Part shown: positions 1 through 7,733 of the stretch, piece by piece
Layout: each line of letters starts with the position of its first letter
Numbering within the stretch: the first letter of the stretch is position 1
Assembly (NCBI RefSeq): GCF_012295615.1
Contig: NZ_CP051183.1
Location: forward strand, 1,577,001 to 1,641,000
Length of the DNA stretch: 64,000 nt
Origin: Bermanella marisrubri
GTDB lineage: Bacteria > Pseudomonadota > Gammaproteobacteria > Pseudomonadales > Oceanobacteraceae
Reading direction: 5' to 3'
Notes under the pieces: generated by a model
Databases searched by the model: none
What the model was told of the DNA's origin: nothing
What the model saw: only the letters and a program-made list of their open reading frames with translations
Program-made: the position numbers and the translations under genes

Positions 1-296
1 GTGCCGTTCCAGCGTTGCTTTAGGGAACGGTTTAACTCAGAGGTGCTCATGCCCAAGTCATCATCAAATTCGTCACCGGCGCCTATATTTAGTAGGCCTT
101 TAACCTGAGCCTTGGCTCGTAAACGGACGAATATTTTGCGAATAATGATGAAGGCGAAATACAAACCAAAAATCACAGCCAACGCCGTAAGTCCGGTTTC
201 TAAGGGTTGCTCTAACAGGTAGTTAATACTGAGAACAACAGCACTGACCAGGAGTGCAACTAATATCCATACAAGAATTCTCAAGAAAGTCTTCAT
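1..296 (-). CDS. tssM: Type VI secretion protein TssM/IcmF, N-terminal part (cut by window edge)
   Basis: TssM is the large inner-membrane subunit of the T6SS TssJLM complex, which spans the envelope and anchors the baseplate. Only the first 98 or so residues are visible, starting MKTFLRILVWILVALLVS. They contain two hydrophobic segments (about residues 4-25 and 35-53) followed by a basic, cytoplasmic stretch, as expected for the amino end of IcmF proteins before the NTPase-like domain. The start codon lies one base after the tssL stop, so the two are translationally coupled. The identification rests on topology and on position after tssJ-tssK-tssL, because the diagnostic domains lie outside the window. 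Confidence 0.85.
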   Translation of the reverse strand, partial: MKTFLRILVWILVALLVSAVVLSINYLLEQPLETGLTALAVIFGLYFAFIIIRKIFVRLRAKAQVKGLLNIGAGDEFDDDLGMSTSELNRSLKQRWNG

Positions 297-297
297 A

Positions 298-969
298 CTA
301 CTTTACCACGTCCATGATGCTGCTGATGCTTTGACTGATTTCCAATGAATAAAATAATAGAGCGCCGCCAACGATCACAAATGGTGCTGTCGCAAAGAAA
401 GGAATCAGGTTGATTCGAGACTTTTGCTGAGTATTAATTTGATCACGCTCGTGATAGGCGTCGGTAAATAACGTAGATTTTTCAAATACGTTATTGGCGT
501 CTTTTGGGAGCAATAAATTGAGGTTGAAAAGTTTAATCTCTTCAATTTTAGGGCGATCTTGGGGCTGATAAAACTTGCCTTTGAATCCCAAGCTTAGGCA
601 AAGCAAATAAATTTCGCGCACTGATCGGTCGTCGCCTTGACGATTTAGAAGATTCAAACGCTCATAAAATTCATGACCTGCATTAGACGTCTCATAGAAC
701 TCTCGTTGCAATGATTGCATTTGCCAAAGCGATTTCTGAGCCCATTGTGATGTGAGTACAGCTTCGTCAATAAATGCAACAATAGGGAAGAGTGCTTGAT
801 CGCATACTGTCTCTGGGTAGCCAGCACGAACCGCTGCCAACTTCGAGTCCAATAGCAATTGGTTTAAGCTTTCTCGAACCGATTTCCAGCTTTCATCAAG
901 TTCGGACGCATCCGACTTGAGTCGGTTTGCCATCAATAAAGGGTCAATGAAGTAGTCAACTAATCTCAT
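298..969 (-). CDS. tssL: Type VI secretion protein TssL (DotU/ImpK family)
   Basis: TssL (223 aa) is the inner-membrane partner of TssM and links the membrane complex to the baseplate through its cytoplasmic hook-like domain. The long N-terminal cytoplasmic domain shows family-type segments such as FPIVAFIDEAVL (about 61-72) and YLLCLSLGFKGKF (about 120-132). One hydrophobic segment near the C-terminus (about 190-210) provides the tail anchor. The protein ends just past this anchor and carries no fused OmpA or SPOR peptidoglycan-binding domain, so the complex may be anchored to the wall another way. The gene sits 12 bases after tssK and one base before tssM. Confidence 0.95.
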   Translation of the reverse strand: MRLVDYFIDPLLMANRLKSDASELDESWKSVRESLNQLLLDSKLAAVRAGYPETVCDQALFPIVAFIDEAVLTSQWAQKSLWQMQSLQREFYETSNAGHEFYERLNLLNRQGDDRSVREIYLLCLSLGFKGKFYQPQDRPKIEEIKLFNLNLLLPKDANNVFEKSTLFTDAYHERDQINTQQKSRINLIPFFATAPFVIVGGALLFYSLEISQSISSIMDVVK

Positions 970-981
970 AATTCTATTCCA

Positions 982-2361
982 CTAACGCTTTAAGATAACC
1001 AGTTCAATCATTAGGTCAGACGGAGCGCTGTCCCAATGTAGTACAAGGTTTTGCTGACGAACTACCGAAGACCATTCATCATCATGTATATCAATGCGTA
1101 CATACTGAGCACCATCTTTTTTCGGTAAACCGGCAGGCGCGGTGGGCGAATGAATGAGCCCAATACCGGGAAGTGAGCGTTCAACCAAGATATCAATAGT
1201 ATTTTGTGATGCTAGTTTTGCAGTAGTAAAGAATGAGTGACTAAAGTCATCCCAATTCTCAGTGCTATTAATAATCAGATAGAAATCCGCTTTGTCTTCA
1301 AAGAAGTCTTTCGGAATGTCGCAGCTAAAGGCCTGCTCATCACGCTTCAATTCAACTAGGAATTGTGGACCTACGGAAATTTCATTGAGCAAGCGATTGA
1401 TCAATAAACGCGCTTTATCAAAACACTCGCCAGCATTGTTGTGGCTGTAATCAGGTAAAAGACTTTCACCGTCTTGAGTTTCACCCAGAAGGTTAATGTC
1501 GGGTGTAAAGGTACTGATTTCACCGATAAGCTCCTTTAAACCGCCATAAATTGACCAAGGCTGAATATTTGGAGTAGACACTTCGTGATTTAGGCGAGGC
1601 ACATAGCGCGATAAAGCCTGTAAACTGAATCGATAGCGCAGAGCATTATTATCAATTTGGCTACCGAGCATCGCCTGTCCGGTTTTTAATTGGATGGCGC
1701 GGCCAGCTAGCTCGTCTTTTAGTTCGCTTATTTGTTTAGTAAGACGAGTATTGGCATGAATATTCAAGCAGGGCGGGATGTAGTCTTGTACTAACTTATA
1801 ATTTTCGCCGTCTAGTCCCACCTGGCAGAAGGGGATCAAAGAATACTCAGAGTATTGCTCTTTTTCTGATTCTAATACGATATCAAGTTTTAGGATAAGC
1901 TCATGAGTCTCTGCTACATCCCCTTGAACGTAACGATCTTGGCTTTGCGTTGGATTAACAAAAGTAAAGAAACGAGTCTTTACACTATGTGCTTCAGATA
2001 TGTCGCCAATCTTAGTCACATTTGAAGAGAAATTTGATTCCTGTTTGAGCGCTAGATAAACGGTGTTTGGACGTTCAGGGTCAATCTCTGCACCTTCAAT
2101 GCTACGCTCGGCAACATAGGCGTTTTTATCGAGTTCAATATAAGTCCCGTCCTCGAGAAACAACTGGGCTTCATGCAACTTGATGCGTTTTGATTGAATT
2201 GCTTCACTCGATAGATCTAGTTGTATAAAGCCCCACATCCAAGGAGCCATATTCTGCTTCAGCGTATCGATTTGATGGGTAATATGCTTTTCACTTTGCT
2301 GAAAGTGTTGTGGCTGCAAGAACATGCCTTGATGCCAGAATATGGGTTGTGTTTGACTCAC
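982..2361 (-). CDS. tssK: Type VI secretion baseplate protein TssK
   Basis: TssK (459 aa) is the trimeric baseplate component that connects the TssFG wedges to the membrane complex. The family signature is at the very start: IFWHQGMFLQPQHFQQ (residues 7-22). The rest is soluble, with no signal peptide or membrane segment, and the length is normal for the family (about 440-460 aa). It lies between tssJ and tssL, which is the usual J-K-L-M order. The gene appears intact. Confidence 0.97.
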   Translation of the reverse strand: MSQTQPIFWHQGMFLQPQHFQQSEKHITHQIDTLKQNMAPWMWGFIQLDLSSEAIQSKRIKLHEAQLFLEDGTYIELDKNAYVAERSIEGAEIDPERPNTVYLALKQESNFSSNVTKIGDISEAHSVKTRFFTFVNPTQSQDRYVQGDVAETHELILKLDIVLESEKEQYSEYSLIPFCQVGLDGENYKLVQDYIPPCLNIHANTRLTKQISELKDELAGRAIQLKTGQAMLGSQIDNNALRYRFSLQALSRYVPRLNHEVSTPNIQPWSIYGGLKELIGEISTFTPDINLLGETQDGESLLPDYSHNNAGECFDKARLLINRLLNEISVGPQFLVELKRDEQAFSCDIPKDFFEDKADFYLIINSTENWDDFSHSFFTTAKLASQNTIDILVERSLPGIGLIHSPTAPAGLPKKDGAQYVRIDIHDDEWSSVVRQQNLVLHWDSAPSDLMIELVILKR

Positions 2362-2390
2362 GATTTCTTCCTTAAAACAAACTAGTCGGA

Positions 2391-3002
2391 TTAAAACCCG
2401 CTCGAACTCAAAATATTAATTTCTTCTTCTCTAAACAATTTGAACTGTTTAGTACTCTTTCTACCCATGGAAACATCAATAAATATATCATCGGGTACGG
2501 CTTTAGCTTCATCAGCGATCAAACCAAGACTTGAAAGTGCCAAATCCACGAAACCACGCTTCGCTTCTTTAATGGGGATATCAAAAACTTTAATGTCCAA
2601 TTCTGTATTTAGCCCGTAATAACCAGAGATAAGGGCAATATATTTAGCACCTTGGGCGCGAGGCAGGGTGGCAATTTTTTCTTCCCCGGGTTGCAAAATG
2701 ATGCGAGTAAATTGAGCAACGGTGTCATCGATACGCCCAGCATTTAATAGTTGCAACGCACCTTGTTTGGTTTCGGCTAAACCAAGAAAGGTATTGGGAT
2801 CATTCAATTGGAATACGCCAACGGCAACGCTATGTGGTCGTCCACTTATCGCGTTCAGGTCTGCTGGGCTTTGCAAATGGATATGTACCGCTCGATCTTC
2901 AAACACCCAATCTTCAGGGGCGACCACTAAACTAGTTTTACTCGCGCAGCCTGTAAGGGTAACGATTAGGGTAGCGATAATTGTTAAATAAACTTGTCTC
3001 AT
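2391..3002 (-). CDS. tssJ: Type VI secretion lipoprotein TssJ
   Basis: TssJ is the outer-membrane lipoprotein of the TssJLM complex. I place the start at 3002, giving 203 aa beginning MRQVYLTIIATLIVTLTGC, because this gives a clean lipoprotein signal with an LTGC lipobox (Cys19) and an AGAGG ribosome-binding site about ten bases upstream. The longer open frame would add 68 residues upstream of the signal peptide, through the hcp-tssJ terminator hairpin. The mature part has the family's beta-rich pattern, including DLNAISGRPHSVAVGVFQL. The ribosome-binding site lies just behind the T-tract of the upstream terminator, so translation may be sensitive to readthrough. Confidence 0.92.
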   Translation of the reverse strand: MRQVYLTIIATLIVTLTGCASKTSLVVAPEDWVFEDRAVHIHLQSPADLNAISGRPHSVAVGVFQLNDPNTFLGLAETKQGALQLLNAGRIDDTVAQFTRIILQPGEEKIATLPRAQGAKYIALISGYYGLNTELDIKVFDIPIKEAKRGFVDLALSSLGLIADEAKAVPDDIFIDVSMGRKSTKQFKLFREEEINILSSSGF

Positions 3003-3017
3003 CCTGAAACCTCTAAA

Positions 3018-3041
3018 AAGGCGACACAAAAGTGTCGCCTT
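3018..3041 (-). terminator. Intrinsic terminator between hcp and tssJ
   Basis: This is a perfect 10-bp stem (AAGGCGACAC / GTGTCGCCTT) with a 4-nt loop, directly downstream of the hcp stop. Read on the minus strand it is followed by a run of T residues (complement of 3015-3019). It lies inside the tss operon and just before the tssJ ribosome-binding site. It should let most transcripts end after hcp, so that the abundant tube protein outnumbers TssJKLM. Confidence 0.85.
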
Positions 3042-3051
3042 AAACAAGCAA

Positions 3052-3564
3052 TTAAGCTTGGCTTGAACCAAAGCGGTAAGAACCTTCGGTTCCTGCTGCT
3101 TCGTGAGTCCAAGTAATTGCACCTGGGTTGATGTGCAATACTTCCATGTGTGCAAGGTGAGACTGAGAAGGATCACCAACGCTTGGAAGTTGAGTTTCAA
3201 TATCAACTAGTACAGAGTTTTCTAGTTCCATTACATAGTACAACTCTTCTTCACCGCTAGCAGAAATACGATACCAGTTAATGGTAAGGGTAAGCTGCTC
3301 GCCAGAAGTAAGTGCGTTGTGTAGTAGAGGAGAAGCTTTGTCGATCAGCTTGGTGATCTTCATTGGCTTCATTGCTGGCATACTAGTGATTTGGCCACTC
3401 TGCTCGTTAGTACCACGAGGTACGTTATGAGTGAATGCCTGAATCATGATTTCATCTTCATGGCCTTCTTGAGTAGCAGTACCAACAGAGTCCTCCGATA
3501 GTGCTCCTGCACTGATCTCACCCTGGTTTTCACCTTCGATCGTCATATAGGCTGGAATTGCCAT
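3052..3564 (-). CDS. hcp: Hcp, type VI secretion tube protein
   Basis: Hcp hexamers stack to form the inner tube that the T6SS expels with its effectors. The 170-aa protein has the Hcp pattern: MAIPAYMTIEGENQGEI at the start, the HEDEIMIQAF strand (about 35-44), a GEQLTLTINWYRIS strand, and the closing region with AITWTHEAAGTEG. The ribosome-binding site is good (AAGGAGAT). It lies between tssC and tssJ and is followed by a strong terminator. The sequence gives no sign of a C-terminal toxin extension. Confidence 0.97.
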   Translation of the reverse strand: MAIPAYMTIEGENQGEISAGALSEDSVGTATQEGHEDEIMIQAFTHNVPRGTNEQSGQITSMPAMKPMKITKLIDKASPLLHNALTSGEQLTLTINWYRISASGEEELYYVMELENSVLVDIETQLPSVGDPSQSHLAHMEVLHINPGAITWTHEAAGTEGSYRFGSSQA

Positions 3565-3614
3565 TTAAATCTCCTTTTAATTTAAGGTCTTATAAAGTAT
3601 TCAAGTTATTTGAA

Positions 3615-5087
3615 CTACTCTTTATCCAACTTGCCAGCAAGTGATAATGTGAAGCTCGAACCCATGTATTTAAAATGGGGACGAACATGCATTTCCACTC
3701 GATAGAAGCCCGGATTTCCTTCGTCGTCGCTGACCACAATGCGCGCTTCGCGAAGTGGTTTACGGCTACGAACCTCTGGTGGCGGATTATCTTGGTCAGC
3801 CACATATTGGCGAACCCAGTTATTCAATTCACGATCTAAATCGTTCTTTGTTTTCCAGCTACCAATGTGCTCGCGTTGAAGCACTTTAATATAATGAGCT
3901 AGGCGATCAATCATGAATAAGTATGGTAATTGAGTACCTAGTTTAAAGTTTGTCTCTGCTTGTTTTCCTTCTGGAGAGTTACCGAAGAATTTTGGCTTTT
4001 GACAGGTATTAGCAGAGAAGAACGTAGCGTTGTCGGTTCCTTTACGAGCAATCAATCCAACGAAACCTTGTTCAGCCAGTTCAAACTCTTGACGATCCGA
4101 TAGCATCACTTCTGTTGGGCTATAGACTTTGGTTTCGCCGTTTTCTTGATACTTGTAAACAGGCAGATCTAAAACTTCACCACCACTCTGCGGACCGATA
4201 ACATTTGGGCACCAGCGATATTTTGCAAAGCTACGAGACATGTTTGCAGCAAATGCATAAGCCGCATTACCCCAGCAAAGCTTTTCAAACTCGGTTTGGA
4301 TGCCTTCTTGATAGTTGAATTCTTTAACTTGGTTATCTTCACCATATGGCGCACGCAACATAAAGCGCGGAACGGTAAGAGCAACGTTACGAGAGTCATC
4401 TGTATCACGGAAGCCATTCCACTTCACATACTGTGGGCCTTCAAAGATAGATTCTAAATCTTTAAGTGCCGGCATACCTTGGAAGGAATCCAGTCCGAAG
4501 AATTTAGGACCAGCAGAGGCGATGAATGGAGCATGAGACATAGCAGAAACAGATGCCATATCTTGTAATAAACGCATATCTTGTGCAGTAGGGTTAACAC
4601 TGTAACCACCAATAATCGCACCATAAGGCTTACCACCAAATTGGCCGTATTCTGCTGAATAGACATGACGGTATAGGCCAGAGCGCGTAACATCTGGTGC
4701 ATCTTCAAAGTCTTCAATCAACTCGTCTTTTGTAGTGCTGATCATTTCGATAGCAATGTTTTGGCTGAAGTCAGTGCGATCAACCAAGAACTTAAGACCA
4801 CGCCAAGAAGATTCAATCTTTTTAAATTCGGCTGCATGAATCACTTCATCTAATTGCTGACTGATTTTTTCATCAATCGCAGCAATCATATCGTCTGCCA
4901 GTTTCTTTTCGATCTTGTCGAAATTGCGCGAAGGCTTTAGCAAATCGCCGATGAATGCTTCTACGCCACGGCGGGCCGTATCAAAGCCATCGTCTTCTGG
5001 CGACATGCGTGTTTCAGCCATAACCTGATCTAATAGGCTTTCGGTTGCTGGCGCATCCAATACTGCTTCTTCAGTTTCATGTGACAT
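3615..5087 (-). CDS. tssC: Type VI secretion contractile sheath large subunit TssC (VipB)
   Basis: TssC (490 aa) forms the contractile sheath with TssB around the Hcp tube. Visible family landmarks are the N-terminal FIGDLLKP segment, ESSWRGLKFLVDRTDFS (about 92-108), the GKPYGAIIGGY motif, and a C-terminal region with HVRPHFKYMGSSFTLSLAGKL. It is a normal full-length member. The start codon is about 10 bases beyond tssB and has an AAGGAGAGC ribosome-binding site. Confidence 0.98.
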   Translation of the reverse strand: MSHETEEAVLDAPATESLLDQVMAETRMSPEDDGFDTARRGVEAFIGDLLKPSRNFDKIEKKLADDMIAAIDEKISQQLDEVIHAAEFKKIESSWRGLKFLVDRTDFSQNIAIEMISTTKDELIEDFEDAPDVTRSGLYRHVYSAEYGQFGGKPYGAIIGGYSVNPTAQDMRLLQDMASVSAMSHAPFIASAGPKFFGLDSFQGMPALKDLESIFEGPQYVKWNGFRDTDDSRNVALTVPRFMLRAPYGEDNQVKEFNYQEGIQTEFEKLCWGNAAYAFAANMSRSFAKYRWCPNVIGPQSGGEVLDLPVYKYQENGETKVYSPTEVMLSDRQEFELAEQGFVGLIARKGTDNATFFSANTCQKPKFFGNSPEGKQAETNFKLGTQLPYLFMIDRLAHYIKVLQREHIGSWKTKNDLDRELNNWVRQYVADQDNPPPEVRSRKPLREARIVVSDDEGNPGFYRVEMHVRPHFKYMGSSFTLSLAGKLDKE

Positions 5088-5097
5088 GATGCTCTCC

Positions 5098-5580
5098 TTA
5101 TTCCTCTAAGCCCAGTTCAGCCATGACTTGGGCGCGTGTTTCATCGTTCTCAAGAATGGCTTGAATGGTTTTTCTAAATGCTGGGACATTACCCAACGGG
5201 CCTCGAAGCGCTTGTAAAGCACGACGCAGTTCTAGCAGACTTGCCAATTCTGGAATTTGCTCAGCCACTTTCGCTGGATCGAAGTCTTTCATGCTAGAAA
5301 TTTTCAGATCAACATTGATGTCATCTTCAGAGTTTTCTTCCAATTTGTTTGGAACACTGAACGACATTGAAAGGTTGTGGCTTTTAACAACATCGTTAAA
5401 GTTATCTTTGTTAATGTTGATAGGGTCACGATCCTCAATAACCTCGTCGCTTTCCTTGCCGGTATAGTCATCCAGTACCAATAACTTCAACGGCAATTCG
5501 ACACTTTCTGTGGCGCCGCCAGTATCTGATTTATAGGCGATATTAATCCGTTCTTTCGGGGCTACGCTGCCGTCTGACAT
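5098..5580 (-). CDS. tssB: Type VI secretion contractile sheath small subunit TssB (VipA)
   Basis: TssB (160 aa) interlocks with TssC to build the contractile sheath. The conserved opening PKERINIAYKSDTG (about 8-21), the strand ELPLKLLVLDDYTG and the conserved LLELRRALQALRGPLGN helix (about 116-132) identify the family. It is followed at once by tssC, the invariant order in T6SS operons. Confidence 0.98.
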   Translation of the reverse strand: MSDGSVAPKERINIAYKSDTGGATESVELPLKLLVLDDYTGKESDEVIEDRDPININKDNFNDVVKSHNLSMSFSVPNKLEENSEDDINVDLKISSMKDFDPAKVAEQIPELASLLELRRALQALRGPLGNVPAFRKTIQAILENDETRAQVMAELGLEE

Positions 5581-5596
5581 AACCGTCTCCTTTCAT

Positions 5597-7291
5597 TTAC
5601 TGAGTGATGAGTGCTGGGTTATACCAGCAAAGCTGTTCATAAGCGGCATCCACTTTCTGCTGCTTATGGGTAATTTCTTCTTCGTCTAACTTGTTGTAAG
5701 CATTGACGAGTAGTGCGAGTGCTTTTGATAAAAAGTCACTTTCCCAGTCAGCAACCGTCAAACTTCGCACTTCCTCTAGTAAGCGCTCTAGCATAGGGAT
5801 ACCCACTTTCACCTGGCCATTTGCGCAGGCTAATTCAGCGCACAGAAGCTTAACTTTAAATTTCTGGCGTTTCGTTTTTGCGGGTACATCATGCAATAGC
5901 TCAAACGCATCATTTAGCTTGCCGGCCATAGCCAATTTTTTTGCTTCATTTGCGACTTCCGATATTTCGTCGGTTTCGCTGTTACCACTATCAGAAGCCG
6001 TTTCCATCAGTGACTGTATCCAGGTCTTACATTGGTCACTGGCAAAGGCATCGCCATTGCTATATTGAAGATCTAAAATCTTAGGTACTCGGTGAATAAA
6101 GGCGGTTAGCTGTTCAATTAAAGCGTCTTTTGCTTTTTCAAATTCAGCGCCCAAAGCATCCATGGACAGAACAATGTAGCGATTGCCATCGAACCAATAA
6201 GGCATTTTCTCGGCGCTTTTTTCAGCCAGCTCAATGGCTTCTAAATACTCGCCGGACTCATATAGCTCAACCACTTTCTTTAGCTTGTCCGCTGGCGGGC
6301 TGGGTAGTTGAGTCTTGCCATCTTTCGCTGGCGGTAACTTATCTAACGATGCCCATAACGCATAGCGGCTATAGCGATAACGCTTAGGATCACTGGCTTT
6401 AACCTGACTGTGATAACTAGAAAGAGAGCGCAGAATGTCTTGCACTTGCTTAAACGCTTTTTTCGCGTCTTGGTCTGATTGAATATCACCGACAGGCTCG
6501 AATGAAGCCTGAGAAGCCGCTTTCTTTTCTGGTTTTTTAGCAACCGGTGCTGGAGCTGAAGGTGCCGAAACTTGGGGAGTAGGCTGTGCAGGAATTGTTT
6601 GAGCTTGAGCTTCAGGTTCTGTGCTTTCGCTCGCACCAGCCTCAACAGGCTGCTGAGGTGCAGCCTGACTAGCAGCTGGTTCAGCGATAGGTGCTGCTTG
6701 TTTCGTCTCCGCTGTCTTAGGCTGGTTCGCGACTTGAGATTTTGCCAGTTCTTTTAGCCGCTTTAGTGGGCGGTTGATATCGGCAAAGTTAGGCGCTTTA
6801 TCATCCATCTTTTCAGCTAAAAAGAAATCAAGATTCTTTACGGTTGAAGCGATGCTGGAGACAAATTCAAAATCTTCTGGTTTAGGGTCATTTTGCTCTA
6901 GAAACAGAGCAGTCTGTTCAATCAGCCACTGGCAGGAGGCTTGTCGACCACGTAAGCGTTTAACGGGCGGAAACATATCTTGCCAGTATTCCTCACACAA
7001 GCTATCCAGTAGTGCAAACCCATCTAGCATGCCGGAATAACCATTCACTTGAATGGAAGCATTGGCAAAGTAGCAAGCAGCGGTAAAGTCTTTACTTAAG
7101 CCAGAAAGAATAGATTGCGATAGCTTTAAAACCTGATCCCAATCAGTGGTTTCATTCGTTAAAGATTGGGCTTTAGCGACTTCAGCTTCCAGTAATTCAA
7201 AGTCCGCCTCGTACTTGGCATTAATGCCGCAGGGGGAGTCTGCACTGATCGCTGATTTGGCAAGATCAATAATTGATTGATTTACTTCCAT
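5597..7291 (-). CDS. tssA: Type VI secretion protein TssA (ImpA-type N-terminal domain)
   Basis: TssA proteins help dock the baseplate and polymerise the sheath. This 564-aa protein has an ImpA-type N-terminal domain (about 1-170, with SPCGINAKYEADFELLE and QDMFPPVKRLRGRQAS). A Pro/Ala/Gln-rich linker follows (about 195-270) and then an all-helical C-terminal half of the VasJ type. It is the first gene of the visible tss operon, 16 bases upstream of tssB, and its promoter must lie in the divergent gap with the giant lipoprotein gene. The role of the particular C-terminal class (distal cap or baseplate-bound) cannot be read from the sequence. Confidence 0.93.
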   Translation of the reverse strand: MEVNQSIIDLAKSAISADSPCGINAKYEADFELLEAEVAKAQSLTNETTDWDQVLKLSQSILSGLSKDFTAACYFANASIQVNGYSGMLDGFALLDSLCEEYWQDMFPPVKRLRGRQASCQWLIEQTALFLEQNDPKPEDFEFVSSIASTVKNLDFFLAEKMDDKAPNFADINRPLKRLKELAKSQVANQPKTAETKQAAPIAEPAASQAAPQQPVEAGASESTEPEAQAQTIPAQPTPQVSAPSAPAPVAKKPEKKAASQASFEPVGDIQSDQDAKKAFKQVQDILRSLSSYHSQVKASDPKRYRYSRYALWASLDKLPPAKDGKTQLPSPPADKLKKVVELYESGEYLEAIELAEKSAEKMPYWFDGNRYIVLSMDALGAEFEKAKDALIEQLTAFIHRVPKILDLQYSNGDAFASDQCKTWIQSLMETASDSGNSETDEISEVANEAKKLAMAGKLNDAFELLHDVPAKTKRQKFKVKLLCAELACANGQVKVGIPMLERLLEEVRSLTVADWESDFLSKALALLVNAYNKLDEEEITHKQQKVDAAYEQLCWYNPALITQ

Positions 7292-7733
7292 GTAAACGTC
7301 TTCCTAAACGGTAAGTAATACCAGGCCGAGGTATTACCAAAAACTACGAAGTGCGCGCATTTGATAATTAAATCCTAACGGTGTCAACCAACAAGAAAAC
7401 GCGATTAAAAGGCCACCAAAGTAGTAATAAAGGATTAGAAATCCTGTGATGCGGGTGAGTTTGGTTTCTATATTTTGAACTGGGTCACATATGATTTGGC
7501 TTAGCTAGTACATTGGTTTTGCTTTTTGTAAGCCTTTTGCTACATAAAAGTTGGAGTAAAAGTTCTAAAAATAAGTGAAAGGTATGAGTAGCGATTAATC
7601 TTTGATCTTAATTTCTAAGACGTTACTCTGAGGCAATTTGAACGACGTCATGTAATTAAATTCTTTAAGTAGAAAAGCATTAAAATATGTGTAGACTCCG
7701 CTTCGTTTAGTTTTTGGGTAATGGAAGTACTCG
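7292..7733. promoter_or_regulatory. Divergent intergenic region between tssA and the giant lipoprotein gene
   Basis: These 442 bases separate two diverging operons, so promoters for both should be here. The stretch is AT-rich and contains no convincing consensus sigma-70 box or sigma-54 element that I can align. An open minus-strand frame at 7334-7504 without a normal start codon encodes a hydrophobic peptide (ending MRALRSFW). It may be a decayed membrane-protein gene. Confidence 0.45.

Noticed and set aside
3003-3206. Longer N-terminus for TssJ
   Set aside because: It would place 68 residues, translated from the terminator and the hcp end, before a clean lipoprotein signal.
1-7291. T6SS lacking tssE, tssF, tssG, clpV and vgrG
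   Set aside because: The operon runs off the left edge of the window, so absence here says nothing about the genome.
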